Positions 34,536 to 46,899 of a stretch of DNA of 64,000 bases are shown here, piece by piece. Below the pieces are notes generated by a model, which did no database searches, was not told the DNA's origin, and worked only from the letters and a program-made list of their open reading frames with translations. The number at the start of each line of letters is the position of its first letter. Position 1 is the first letter of the stretch. The stretch lies in the NCBI GenBank assembly GCA_023653785.1, contig JAMKCH010005433.1, positions 31,540 to 95,539 of the forward strand, in the 5' to 3' direction. This DNA is from Ophioderma brevispina. Lineage: Eukaryota > Echinodermata > Ophiuroidea > Amphilepidida > Ophiodermatidae. The position numbers were made by a program, and so were the translations under genes.

Positions 34536-37296
34536 CTCGGTATGCAGAGAACCACGCACTTTAGAGTGTCTTTTTTCATCTGGAACTGCAGGACCATTGC
34601 TACTATACATGCAGTTGAAATATTGGTATATCACCACCCTGATTAGAACAGAGTTATTTGTCTGATGTGGAATACAAATTACTTGTCCTCGTTCAAGAAT
34701 AAATTAAAACCTTGAGCTGCTACTGGTGTTCAATTACTTAAATGGGATGTTTCATCCTTTATTCGAAAGGAAAAGACGATGAACAAAAGTACATGAAGGA
34801 AAAGTTGGTTGGCAGACTAACCCTATACTTGCCCACGCAACCTCTTTATATTGATTTACTGCATTATTAGCAGAAATAAAAAATAATTGGTATTCATGAC
34901 CTATATTAAATTAAATACAGGTAAATGTGCCGAACATGGCTGTGATTATTCCAAAAGCAGTATTTTAACAAATAATTTCAGCAAATGCCTGGTGCCATGT
35001 GCCATTGTATTGTGTTGTGTTCTCAAACTTGGTAAATTTAATAGAAAGGAGGTCGGTCCATAATAAAGTTGGGATCTTGGGTCTGCCATCAGAGGTTTTA
35101 GGTCAAAGATTGCCCAAGCAAAAACTTTTTCCTGACTTTGTTCATCTTGGTCCTTTTGAATAAATGATGAAATTTGACGGGGGTCAATGTTATTAACTCC
35201 ACAATAAAACCTAAAGTTTTATTTTATTCGTGCACGGGCACAGCTCCGTGACAGCTAAATCTAATCGGGCGGTGATTTTTGCTGAGTCAAGAATCACGGT
35301 GTAATCAATCGTAGTATATCAGCAAAAAATGAGATGAGGGGGCATTTTATTCATTTTCAAAGTTCTAGACCCAACAACACACATGGAACCCACAGGGGAG
35401 CGAAAAAGAGACCGAAATACCTGACGATGGGAGACTCCAGGCCAGATACTAAGAAAACAGGATAAGGTTGGAGAACTAGAACTGAATGGCCAAGACAGAA
35501 GACTCTGTTAAAAACAACAAAACACAAAACAGATCATTATATGCGGGGTCAAAGGGATCCATTCTAAGAAACAGGGGTGTACGTAACCGTACACATACAA
35601 AATACACATATGCACAAGTGCGCACTCGGAACCCATCCAAAAATTATTTTACTCAAATTATGTCTATGTGATAGATTGCGTCGTTTAATGTAAACCTAAT
35701 ATATACAATTTTGATGTGATCTCTGATAGGGTACGTTTTCAAATCACAATCTTATAACTTTAATCGAAAACTATGTGCATTTTAGTAATATTTTTTAGCA
35801 AGAATTGGTGATTTTAATATGAGCTAAGCCAGTTGAGTCGACGTTGAGGCAGTTGAGCCGACGATAATTGGAATGGCAGTGGTGGTATTCCCCCAATATA
35901 AGGAATTGAATGTGAAATAAGATATCGGTATTGATATTTTGAATTGGAGATGTATCAGTTCAAGATATGATTACTGATAGTGTCTTTCACACATACCAAT
36001 TAGGACCTGCCTCTTTCACTCACTCCTCAGAAGCCACGGGTTTTGTCAATAAGAATGTTGGGAAAACATATCCTAACCGTTTGACAAGTTCAAGAATTTA
36101 ATTATTGATTATCACTTATCATTGCATTTTCTCCATCAAGGTACTGGCGCGATCAACATTGAACGGCGGTTATCGATCAAAGGGCCTTACATAAAACATA
36201 AAATCAAATCCTCTGAAGTAATTTAGTTCAAACTTGACTTAGACGGGTTGAACAATATTGTTGGAGTTTCATGCAAGTATGATTTGAAATTTGATCTGAA
36301 AGGTCATCACCATTCAGCCCAAAGAAAACCGTGACGCCATTGCCCTTCCCAATCCGCATTGTATCAGTGTTTTCAGATACGATTTCTTTATTTTTTCAAC
36401 TTTATCAGCTGTGGGTCTTTTTTAAATTCTCAAATGTACATACATAAATCATATTATTTATAATTATTATAACACCTCATGAATAATTAAATGGAGATAA
36501 TGTACTGCTAAAGATTTTGTTTATTCAAATACCATATGCTGTACAATTTCTGTTTGTACAGAACTAGCGAGGAATAGGCAGGAACGTGTCTCGCGTAGAG
36601 GTGTAAAGGTCCCAATACGCATCTCTTCGGTCTTGACCAGGGGCCCATCACACATTGCATAGCCAGACACATCAACGATGGATATGAATCTGTGTGTGGT
36701 TGGACTGTATCAAGGACTATTTGTGGTGATTCCAATGTACTTACGTAAATATGATTGTGGACATAAATAAATCTGCATGAATGGACGAAGAAAACTTCGT
36801 AAAGGCGTTGAGCACCATGAGCACCAAACAAATTATAAATTATAGTGGACGACTGGCAAACGACTATGGCAAGTAAATCGTTCTACCACCTCTAACGAAA
36901 CCGCAAAGATCGTTTCGATTTAGATTTCTTATGTCTGTGTCATTAGGGACATATTGACCTTGATAATATTCAAACCCAATTTCTCAAATTTAAAACAAGG
37001 GAGCCTAGGTTTCAGTGAGTTCACAACAAGACAAATGGGGTTGTTTTTATCATTGACGACACAAACTGATCATTTAAAAAAAAATAGCGAGTTACTCTAA
37101 GGCATCTAATCAAAATCTATTCTAAACCGAAACCGAATAGTTTACATTCGTCCATAATACACAGCCCACATCCTAAAGCGTTAGAATTCTAGCTAAATTC
37201 ACCCATAATGCGGCAATGTTTCGTTTGGTAGGAAACCTACACCGCATAGAATTAAAAATCCATAGATCAATATATATAGCCGAAGTACGCTCGGAT
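34536..37296 (+). repeat. ~4.67-kb repeat unit, copy B (5' part of second copy)
   Basis: Colinear with A from its start to CCGAAGTACGCTCGGAT. Many one-base deletions relative to A and one ~115-bp deletion (right arm of the inverted-repeat element, near 35280). It stops exactly where the 4.13-kb transposon begins; the missing remainder is copy C. Confidence 0.9.
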
Positions 37297-38243
37297 TGTG
37301 TAGTAGATTAAACATAAACACATCGGCACTTCTGGACAAAAAGCATGCAACTTGCACAAATTCCTGGGGGTGCACAAAGCGATTAGAAGGGGTGCCCAAA
37401 AATCGGACCTCGTAATTACGTCATATGCCCCGCCCCTTTTTTGAATATTGCGTAATATGTTCAAATGGAACTTCAATCAGAAACCTATTATGTGTGGTAT
37501 CAAATTAAAGCCTGGAATATAAAGATTGTCTTAAAGATACTGGTAGTAGGGTATATAGCATTGATCATTATACTTTCTCATTTGCCTTCTTCCCTTTTTT
37601 TCGGTTAGGTAATTAAAGGTCATTGGAGGTCATTTGATATAAATTCCACCAAATTGGTATCAAATTCACCACATGGCAGCATACAATAAAGGCAGTCCAA
37701 AATTATGTTCAAACAAATGTGACATTGGAAAAAATAAAATCATAAAATAAACGTGATTGGGTCATATCCAAAGGGAATAAATATGTAGGTTCATGAACAA
37801 ATAGTATATTCAATTTCACAAATAGATTTTGTGGATATACAAAAGGTGACATCGGACCGTACATTCCAAAAATGGCCGATCAAGCACTCGTACTAATTTG
37901 AGGTATTAAACAGAGATGCAATTGAAGTGGTAATATACCTTTTTTTTCCTTTGATTTAAAACGTGTCTTTTTAAGAATCTGCGTTCATTATTAAGAATGA
38001 GGCATTTCGTCGTTGAGGATGTAAAAATTGAAACATTGCTGACAACGTACGTCCACAACAGTTATCATTGCAAAATTTAACCCTATAGATGACAACTTTG
38101 ATTTTTTATCTTTGTTTTTTTTTTCTCGCTTAATTCGGCCTGATGTGTACAGATCTGTTAAAAAAAATAATACGGTCTTGCAAAAGGGACATTACTAAAA
38201 CATGAGTAATCAAAAAGTACACTTTTGTGTGTACGTCCACGAG

Positions 38244-38258
38244 GGGGGGGGGGGGGGG
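38244..38258 (+). repeat. G-run
   Basis: A run of about 15 G inside the transposon. Quadruplex-capable and prone to length error. Confidence 0.8.
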
Positions 38259-38417
38259 TTAGGACGGTAATTGCAAACCAAGAATGTGATTGGAATTGAA
38301 ATTTTCAGGTCTAATACTTCTGTCAGGGTCTACTTCAAATACAATGTCCAAAAATTCAAAAACATGAATAATTAGAGTTCTGGGTCACAACACAAATTCC
38401 AGAGCCATAAAAAAATC

Positions 38418-38461
38418 CTGTAGTTCACTAAGCAACAGAGGGTTCACTAAGCAACAGAGGT
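38418..38461 (+). repeat. Short tandem duplication (two ~21-bp units)
   Basis: GTTCACTAAGCAACAGAGG occurs twice in tandem. Too short to interpret. Confidence 0.8.
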
Positions 38462-38534
38462 AATTTCCTGCAGCCATTACTCAGAGTTCTCTACTACCTT
38501 GGATATTTTCAGGTAGCAAGGGCTTCAATAGCTT

Positions 38535-39011
38535 TCAGGAGTTGTGCAATATCCTGGTAGTAGCTAGCAGTCCAACCAGAGGCTCTAAGAGCTGGAGCAT
38601 TTGATGGACATGCGGGAGAACTTTATAATAGCTTTTGAAACCCAGATGTCTCAAACCCCTCTGATATTTCAGGAAACAATTTTTGCATGGAATTGAAATC
38701 AATTCAATTGTATTTCGCATGACAATGAGGCTGTAGCCCACTACACGGTCGGTGGTGAAAATAATTTAGAGCGCCTTGGCCAAGGTTACATCAACTACAG
38801 TCTCCAAATCTAGTAAAAGGATCCATCAAAAGTATTGGTGAGTTGCAAGCATTCTGTTCAAGCGTTGCCCAAGTATAAAGTGCTGAGACTTAATGGTTGA
38901 GCCAGTCCTTGTCAAGTGCCAGCTTTCAGATGAATTTGGCAGTTCACACACGGCAATACCGGCTTCTTTCAAGACTTGTTGTCCAACAAGATCCACCAAG
39001 AATGTTGGCAA
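38535..39011 (-). pseudogene. Possible remnant coding sequence inside the 4.13-kb transposon
   Basis: Two minus-strand open pieces lie in sequence: about 39011-38826 (with LVDLVGQQVLKEAGIAVCEL and GSTIKSQHFILGQRLNRML) and 38741-38535 (with CKNCFLKYQRGLRHLGFKSY and HVHQMLQLLEPLVGLL). Composition is protein-like (regular Leu spacing, few low-complexity runs), and they are separated only by a few stops. I cannot place them in a transposase family. They may be coincidental. Confidence 0.25.
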
Positions 39012-41429
39012 TCATGTTCCCACAGCACAGAGCCATTTATGTGGAGGCCAAGCAGTGTGTTTCAAGTATTATCCTGTTTTAACGGCGGTATTCTGTGAAC
39101 TAGTTTGTTGGGTACTTCTGCAGCAGTTCCGATAAAGTGTCAGGGCAAATGGTATTTGGGCTCAATTGTTACAAGATCTCTTCCAGAAATCCTACCCTAT
39201 ATCGGGTAAAGGCTAAGCTAAGGATTTTAGTTGTGTGCAATTTTTGGCAAAGCGCTTGCATTAGTCACGTGATCGTGCAACGTATAGAAGAATAATTGCT
39301 AAACAATCTTAAAAATTGCCATAGAAATGGCAGAAAATGTGTAGCAACCTGCTAGGCTAAACATGCCTATCCGAAGGCCCTGTCTGGGTAGCTTGTAAAA
39401 CTCCTGACACCATCCTCATTTTATCCAACGTAGTGTGTTCATTAATGCAAATTTCCAGATTAATTTTGAACCAAATAATACAAGCTTTTTTGGACAGGAA
39501 AACGGCCAGTGGATTTACTTTTCTTCTGTTTGACCATCTTGTGTACATCTTTTTTGTATTATTACTATTATTTTAATTTTTGTACTTGATATCAATTATA
39601 TTTTTTATTTGATTGAATTAACTTTACCATGTTAGCAAACGTTGTGATCTGGAACTAAAGCTATAAATTTTTAAAATGGTATAATTTTTTAATGATTATT
39701 TAAGTATTTAGTATCATTTTAAAATTGTTTTTATTTATGTTATAATATTATTTGTTGTTGTGGTTTGATGGAACAAATTAAAATGGAATGCCATGCGTCA
39801 GTTGACACGATTTGAAGACATTGTTTTAGCTATTTCCTAAGTATTTCTTGGTCCCACCTTGACCGGACTTGGCTGAAAATCGGCAACCCTCAACCTGGTA
39901 CAAACATTAACAATGTATTGATCTATGGTAAAAATCAAGCAATACTTGCAGCTTTAATAGTGTATTAAACTTCCACTAAAACAACAGCTTTAAATGATGG
40001 AACAACAAAACGGCAATATATAAACATGGGGATTATAGTTTTAAGTGTTATATGTGCAAAAATGACGAATAATACTACTTAAACCAAAATAGACATGGGA
40101 ATAGTAGGAATAATGGGTCAAAGTTTGTACAGGTGGTTAAAAATTGTAAATTGTTTGAATTAATGAGGTATAGTTCAACAGTATCTGTGATCTAGAGTTT
40201 TATTACAATAGGCACCAACAGTTCAAGGTCATCCTGGGTAAATTTGACCAATTTTGATCAAACTGGTTTTTAAAATTTGTCATGGTCACACTAGATATAA
40301 ATTGTAGATTTGAGCGGGACAGTTATAGAATTAGAGGTATAGTTAGGACCTCACATAGCCCAAGTCACATTTGAATTTCTAATTATGCAACAAAATATAT
40401 AGATGGTGCCCCAAGTATATTTTGGGCTCCTATTACCCAATAGACAGTAATATTTCTACACAAAGGTAAATCTAAAATTTACCCCATTGTGCCCTTGGAC
40501 CTATTTGCCCTCTCATAACCATTAAAGTAATACTTCCAGATACGGGGAGGGAGGAGGAAAAAAAAAAAAAAAAATAACCTTTTAATCCTGACAAAGGCGA
40601 TGAATAACTTTTCCGGCCTCATTTCGACCATTTCAATATTTTTGACCCCTGTATTAAACCCTTGCCCTCAACCATATTCTACTACTTTGATTTTGGGTTT
40701 TAAACTTTTTGATACATTGTTCTTAAAGGTTTCCCCAATTACGATTTGGAGAAAAAAAAAAAAAGATATGTTTGCAATATTAGTCTGTTATTAGTCATTA
40801 GTCATTATGTTTTCCTTATTTGACTTGGCCCTTACAATAACTTTCTCTTTGAAAAATAATTCCTTCGCAAGTGATAGTAATTTATAATTTTAATGGTAAT
40901 TATACATGAACCTCAAGGTACGATTACTGTGGGGTCATACTAATAATACAAGGGGCGTGGTTATGGCCATTATTATTAACAAGGTAAAGTAGTTGTCGTG
41001 CTTCTTACATGCAATTTTCCAAGCAGAACCCATAGGCAGTGACCAATGGGATTTCTCACATTTTGATTTTTTTGACACAAGCATTAACTACGGTTTATCA
41101 GTCACAATACTGGCTAATGGTTATCGTAATGACTTTAATGATCCCAAACGACCTCTGCTTACCACATTTAAAATTAGATCATTTTAGCCACTCTACATGT
41201 CCAGCTTTAATTGATACCAAACTTGATATGATTATTGAGATGGTAATGATTTCAACATTCCTACGAATATGTATATGAAAAAGGGCGTGGCCTCTGACTC
41301 ATATTGTTGTCGAATTTTGGCACCCCTTCTGAAATTGCTTTACATACCCCAAGGAAGGTTTGTGCAATTTCATGCTTTTGTCCAGAATGCACCATCTTGG
41401 TGAAAATTGTGACTTCTCTACTTCACTAT

Positions 41430-42365
41430 ATATAAAAAAGGCTAGAAGAAAAATACTTTCGGGCAAATTGCTCGATGTGCTTAGGCACTGCATGCCACGT
41501 TCCTTGTTTACAGTTCTCACCCTCACGACGGTCATATAATACGAACGATTTAATGTAACTAAAATGCATAACGTTACGTAATCTAGGGTTAGAGCAGACA
41601 AAACAGTTAACCGTCTGACGTAGCCAGACTTACTTACTTTAAATGGTAATTTCACTACTTGGTTTATATGTTTAAATTAATAGTTTATAACAGCTTTTAA
41701 TTTAGGACACGATCCTACTTTGTGTTACTAATTTTATTTTTTAAAGAAGTCATTGTATCAAATCTATTTTATGTCTACTGTTACTGCATTAAAATGAATA
41801 CAATTGAAAACTTACACTTATTCAATGGTTCCAGACCTATGTTTTACTTTATTACTATAAGCATTGATTAATTAAAAACAATAATTATTTTAATATAATT
41901 GTTTTGATTTTCAAAATTGTCTTCTGCAGCTGCGTTGGTCAGATTTTCAAGGTCAAAGGTTAAAAGTTACAAGGACATTTTTTTCATCAAAGATACGTAA
42001 TTGAAATAAAGCAATTGAAAAAACATCGCCAAGATATTGTGTTTTAAGCGCATCCTTAAAGCATACTCGAACGGTGGCGGCAAACTGTTTTTGTAAAGAA
42101 ACTCACATATAAAAACTGTTTTTGTAACAGAAACTCAACATACAAAAAGTGTATATTTTGCTTTGAAATAAAATCTCATGATTTTAGCAGTTATAGCCTA
42201 AACAATTCTTTCACTTTTAGTCTAATGAAACTATCGAAAGCTGAAGTCCTTTGCAAAAGTTTGAAGCCAACATTGAAAAAAAAAAACAAAACAGAAGCAA
42301 GTACCCACACACGCTAACCCGGTGCCAGCTAAAAAAACCCCCCCCCCCCCCCCGCCCCCGACCCC

Positions 42366-42404
<39 letters not shown>

Positions 42405-43163
42405 AAAACAAGAATAAGGCCTAAATTGGTCAGTATAAAATGCACAACACACAACTATCTGGTGGTGTACAGGTGTCCAAAAAATACCTTAAAACCCCCA
42501 ATTTTCAGGCCTTTATTAAATATTATGCAAATACTTTCACAATTTTACTCTGTTTTTTTCACTGTAAACTCCAACGGTCTAAGAAGGTTAAAATATTGCT
42601 CTAAAACCATTATAAGGAATCATAATTCTTGGTTCGAAACTCGTGTTACGTGTTAATTAACGGCCAAGTCAGAATGGATTCTTTCGTGTCGTACCCCACT
42701 GAAAATCACCTCATCTATACAATAAGTCTCTGCTATCACAGAGGGTATATCAAATTTTCACATATTCAAGATGTAACCGATGATTAACAACACACATTTA
42801 CACCTGAGTGAAGTGAGACAACCAAGATAAAGTGTCATCCTTGAGGACACAACAGGTGGCCCTGACGGGGTTGAACCCGCAAACCGCTGCATCATACGAC
42901 GAATAGCCTAGTGTTCGATCAAGATCGACATTGCTAAATGAGCGGAACAACTGTTAAGCATAAGCAGGTATCAGGACTTGAATATTGTTGTAATTGGCGT
43001 TTTGTCATTTACTGTTTTAACAGTAGTGCGGAGATTTATGAAAGTGAAGAAAATCAATACATAATCTCACGGCGAATTATTATTTTCTACTCCCTTTTCC
43101 GATGCCAGAATCATACTTATACCAAGGTCAAAATAGTCGTGTCTTTAAACTAAATTACGTCCC
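41430..43163 (+). repeat. ~4.67-kb repeat unit, copy C (3' part of second copy)
   Basis: It resumes unit A homology exactly where B stopped (GGCTAGAAGAAAAATACTTTC) and runs to the unit end at AAATTACGTC, then leaves homology. Relative to A it carries a ~110-bp insertion of C- and A-homopolymer sequence near 42300-42402 and many single-base indels. Confidence 0.9.
42300..42402 (+). repeat. poly-C / poly-A insertion in copy C
   Basis: After ACACGCTAACCCGGTGCCAGC comes a C-rich run (about 42338-42365), then an uninterrupted A-run of about 35 or more. Copy A lacks this block between GTACC and AATTAAAACAAG. It may be a retrotransposed tail or an assembly artefact. Confidence 0.7.
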
Positions 43164-43949
43164 TATAAAACCATCCTTTTCCTCCTCTTTTCCGCGAAAT
43201 ATTTATAGACCAGTTACACAATGTTTATAACATGTTTTAGAGCCTGGTATCTTGAAATAGGTCGGCCTGACTGGAATTCACACTGGGCAATTGTATCTTT
43301 GAGAGTTTTTAATTACTATGGGCCATAACGATTCCCAGGAATTGAGTCGCAGGCAAACATAAAGTGACGTAGATGCTAACTGGTCTATATACATTACTGT
43401 GAACATGTTTGTAAAAAATTTAAACAAGAGGCTGAAAGAATTCTTGGTTTTTACTGGCCCTAAATAACCATACTATTTATTTACGCTTGATACGGCATTT
43501 TACACATATGTCCCACCTCGATGAAAGATCGTAGAATTAATATGGACGTGCATATGAGGCCGTTTTTGTGATCCAAATCAATTGGTTTCAACTGCTATTA
43601 CACTTCACTGACCATACGATTTTCTCTGACCGGAAAATCCTTAAATGTGTCCTTAGACGAACGTGTAGGTGCCGTCAGTTTTTGACATCAAAAAATCGAG
43701 CATCATACTTTAAGTGATGAGGAGACTTTGTTGAGTAACGAATACAAACAAGTACCAAAGAAAACCGTAAACCTTTTTTTGAACTTGCCCTGTACCGTAA
43801 TCGCCCGTTAGAAAACTATCTTAGAATTCTTTTGTGCGCGAACAGAAAATAACTAAATAATCACCGTATTACATAAAGAAGGTGATTCGGCTTATTCACT
43901 TCAGGTGTTATCTAATATATGGTAAGGGACGTTCAATACTCAACTGGCT
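43164..43949. other. No recognised feature
   Basis: A+T-rich sequence after the end of repeat copy C. No coding or repeat motif seen. Confidence 0.35.
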
Positions 43950-44097
43950 GGCGTTTTCCGGTTCTGCCAGGTTCCGCGCGGGTCAATGAATTCATTGAGT
44001 TTGATGAATTACTTAATCTTATTAAAAGGGGAAAAATTCAGAAGATTGAGGGATTAGAAGAACCGCCTGGAAACCGGGCAGAACGGAAAACGCCCCC
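43950..44097. mobile_element. Short inverted-repeat (MITE-like) element
   Basis: GGCGTTTTCCGGTTCTGCC at the left and GGGCAGAACGGAAAACGCC at the right are inverted complements with one-base differences, separated by ~90 bases. The open frame across it (43919-44122) is probably coincidental. A GTAAGT donor-like hexamer follows the right arm. Confidence 0.55.
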
Positions 44098-45300
44098 GGG
44101 TAAGTTTGATTTGTGGTCCTAAGATCCAATATGCAAAACACACCGTTTCGAAAAACATTGGCGCCTTTTTCTGGAAATGTCCCTCATATCTCTTTAATAA
44201 AAATAAACTGCTATAGAAGTTTGTGAAGAAACAACAAGGAAAAGCTTAAACCTTATGTATTTCTAGAAAAATTCAAATCCTCCAAGTTCTGCAAAATGAT
44301 AAGATTTGAAATTACTGACCATACCAAGATCACTTAGCAACTTAACTGCAAATGGCTAATCACCCATGTTTTGCAAGTCCAATAAATAATAAATAAATAA
44401 ATAAATAAAAAACTTAAAGGTCAGGACACGGCTGAGTAGACATGTTCTTAATTTCTTATCCATTTTCGTACCGCAACATATCCTGATCAATCTCAAAAAA
44501 TTTTTTAAAAGTGAACATTGGTAAAGTGTTAAATTTAAAGATAAATATACCCAATCGGACAGGGCCTTCTCCTGTTGTCACGACGTGGCGCAAGATGCTG
44601 GATGGCTTTGACCCGAAGTGACGTCATAGTAACAAAGACGCACTCCCCCGAACCACGTGTACCAGCTAGAACCAAAACAAAAACAAACCACTCGATAGAT
44701 ACGACGCCAGGCCAGCCATTTGAAATCAAAGAAGTTCACGCTTTTGTATAGTCCGATGTATTGGTTGTCTAGAAAATACAACAAGGTATTATTCTTACCT
44801 GTATTCCTTGAAATTTAGTTGTCTGCCTCTTATCAGTAGTAAGGTCAACCGTGGAACGGTTTTACCCGTCGTTTTTTCTTATCACAAGACGCAAGATTGG
44901 CAGATGGCAAATACACGCGGAATTAACCAGAAATTTTCGTAAATCGTCATTTACCTATTGTTTGGAGGCAACTATGTTAATTTGTAGAGGATTTGCTAAT
45001 ATCTAATATTAAATTTGACTATTTTATCAACTTTAAAATGAAATTAACTTGCAAGAATGAAAATCTGTGTATTTTCAAAATTTCCGACAGCTATTTTAGT
45101 GTGCTTAGTTCTTTCTAGTTGACTATTACGACCATGTCATTTTACAATATTAAAAATATAGACGTTGGCGATCCATGCGATTTTTTCTTTTAGTCCATTT
45201 ATTGTGTGACATGAAACCAAGTTTAGAGACAAGATTCACCATAAATTTGACGTAAATCCCCATGCTTTCCCCAAGCACATATACGCCAAAAGCACACACA
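44098..45300. other. No recognised gene; ATAA microsatellite
   Basis: Contains an AATA/AAAT tetranucleotide run near 44383-44410. Otherwise no motif. Confidence 0.4.
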
Positions 45301-45340
45301 CAGTTCAGTTCAGTTCAGTTTTATTGACATCACTAAACAA
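45301..45340 (-). repeat. LINE 3' terminus with AACTG repeats
   Basis: CAGTTCAGTTCAGTTCAGTTTTATTGAC on the plus strand is, on the minus strand, an AATAAAA signal followed by tandem AACTG units, the form in which many CR1-like LINEs end. It marks the 3' end of the element whose coding remnants lie at 46900-50373. Confidence 0.7.
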
Positions 45341-46899
45341 ATAGGTACAGTCAAGTAATATAAAGTTTACAATATGATCAGTGTACATTTGAAAACAAAA
45401 CATTAAAATTAATTCAAGGATTATAATTATATAGATGATTACAGTCTGATTAACAGCCACCGTTGGGACAGGATCGAGCCCTTTATCGCGCGTGGACTGC
45501 ATTAGCCAGGGAAAGCCAATTGGCAAGACTCTTCCGCACTGCTAATTGATATAGAACAATGCGGGCGCAACGCAAGCACAATACCGCATCACACGCAATG
45601 CGCAATTTTAACCGTGGCGCACGCTTGTGGGGAGAGTCGCGAATGTACAACAGAAGCTACTTCACGCGCGGATAACAAAAGCCCGATAATTTTTTGCCTA
45701 TTGCTGATTAACAAAGTCCCCGCGAATCCCATGCGCCGACCTCCCGCGCTAGCCCACCCACGTGAGGCGCGTGTACCTCCTGTCGCAATAATATCTTATC
45801 CTACGTATGATTATGTACAAAACTGCAGGTACACAAGGCATAACAGCATACATACAACATTATACTCAGAACAAAATAAATTTAGCTATGGATAACTCGC
45901 GTTGCCTTTCGTGTGCATCGCGTCACGTTGCAAGCGCACACGACGGCATAACAACACTTTACTCTGTATCCGAATTAGAGATATCTATGCAAGACGTGAC
46001 TCGAAGGCAGAGTTTAACAAATGTAACTGGTAATATACTATCAAATTCTGTTCCACTCATTATGTAATGAACTTTCAATTTTTTTTTTTATCTGATAAAC
46101 TGTCAAATTATATACGTGAGATAGGCTGGATATCATCGTAGCGCGTGGATTGGATAGAACGTACTTTCATAACAAGATGATTCATCCTCAACGTCGTTTA
46201 AATTACAAGTTCATAGTCTGAGGTTAGATCGATTTTTTGAAGCACGTCCCTTCTCTCATTAAGAGTGAGCGCTGATCCTAAGCCTAGTAAACTTTGATCT
46301 CAAGTCCTCGATTAAACAAGATAGATAATTTTCCAAACAAAAATTTGTTTTGAAGAGACATTAAGAACGAAGTTGTGGTTGAAAATTACGTAACAGTTAT
46401 CCAGAGATTGTTATACACAGTTTTAAGATTACCTAAATATTATCATTTAAATTACAATTTTAATCTATTTGTCTATTCCATACATCAATCTTCTTGATAA
46501 TAGTTAAGGTTTTTTTCAAACCAGATGACCATGAAAATATACCTGTGTCACATAGTTTTCTATTATCGATTAAGGCATCGACTACAAGTGAATTTATGGC
46601 CTTTAAACAGAGTTTGTTTTAGAGCCACCAATATTTATCGATACTTTGATGCATAGAATATGGCAGAGGAAACTACCCAACTCCCCTCTTACTGCGTTGT
46701 TTGTAGCTTTTTGTGTACTCCTATTTAGCTGACAACCTTGAATATGTAATGAGTCACTTGGAGTTTATACTATATGTATTAATTAGAATCATTAAGATTT
46801 TTAAGTAACAACGGAGCCCATACTTCGCATCCATAACTTAAAATAGGTTTATAAGAGCACAAAATAATTTCTACAACAAAGAGTGTAGGACTATACAAA

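Larger units (their letters stand above)
37297..41429. mobile_element. 4.13-kb DNA transposon with long terminal inverted repeats
   Basis: It separates copy B from copy C at a site that is uninterrupted in copies A and D. The ends are imperfect inverted complements over at least ~150 bases: left TTCTGGACAAAAAGCATG, AGAAGGGGTGCCCAAAA and GCCCCGCCCCTTTTTT; right, as complement, TTCTGGACAAAAGCATG, AGAAGGGGTGCCAAAATTCG and GCCACGCCCTTTTTC. A further match, TGGTATCAA.TTAAAGC.GGA, is ~70-100 bases inward. A 2-bp AT duplication is possible. No recognisable transposase. Small minus-strand frames (39011-38826, 38741-38535) look protein-like but match no family I know, so the element is either non-autonomous or carries a decayed, unrecognised transposase. 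Confidence 0.85.

Noticed and set aside
36508..36831. 107-codon minus-strand frame in repeat copy B
   Set aside because: The corresponding region of copy A carries indels that break the frame, so it is not maintained as coding.
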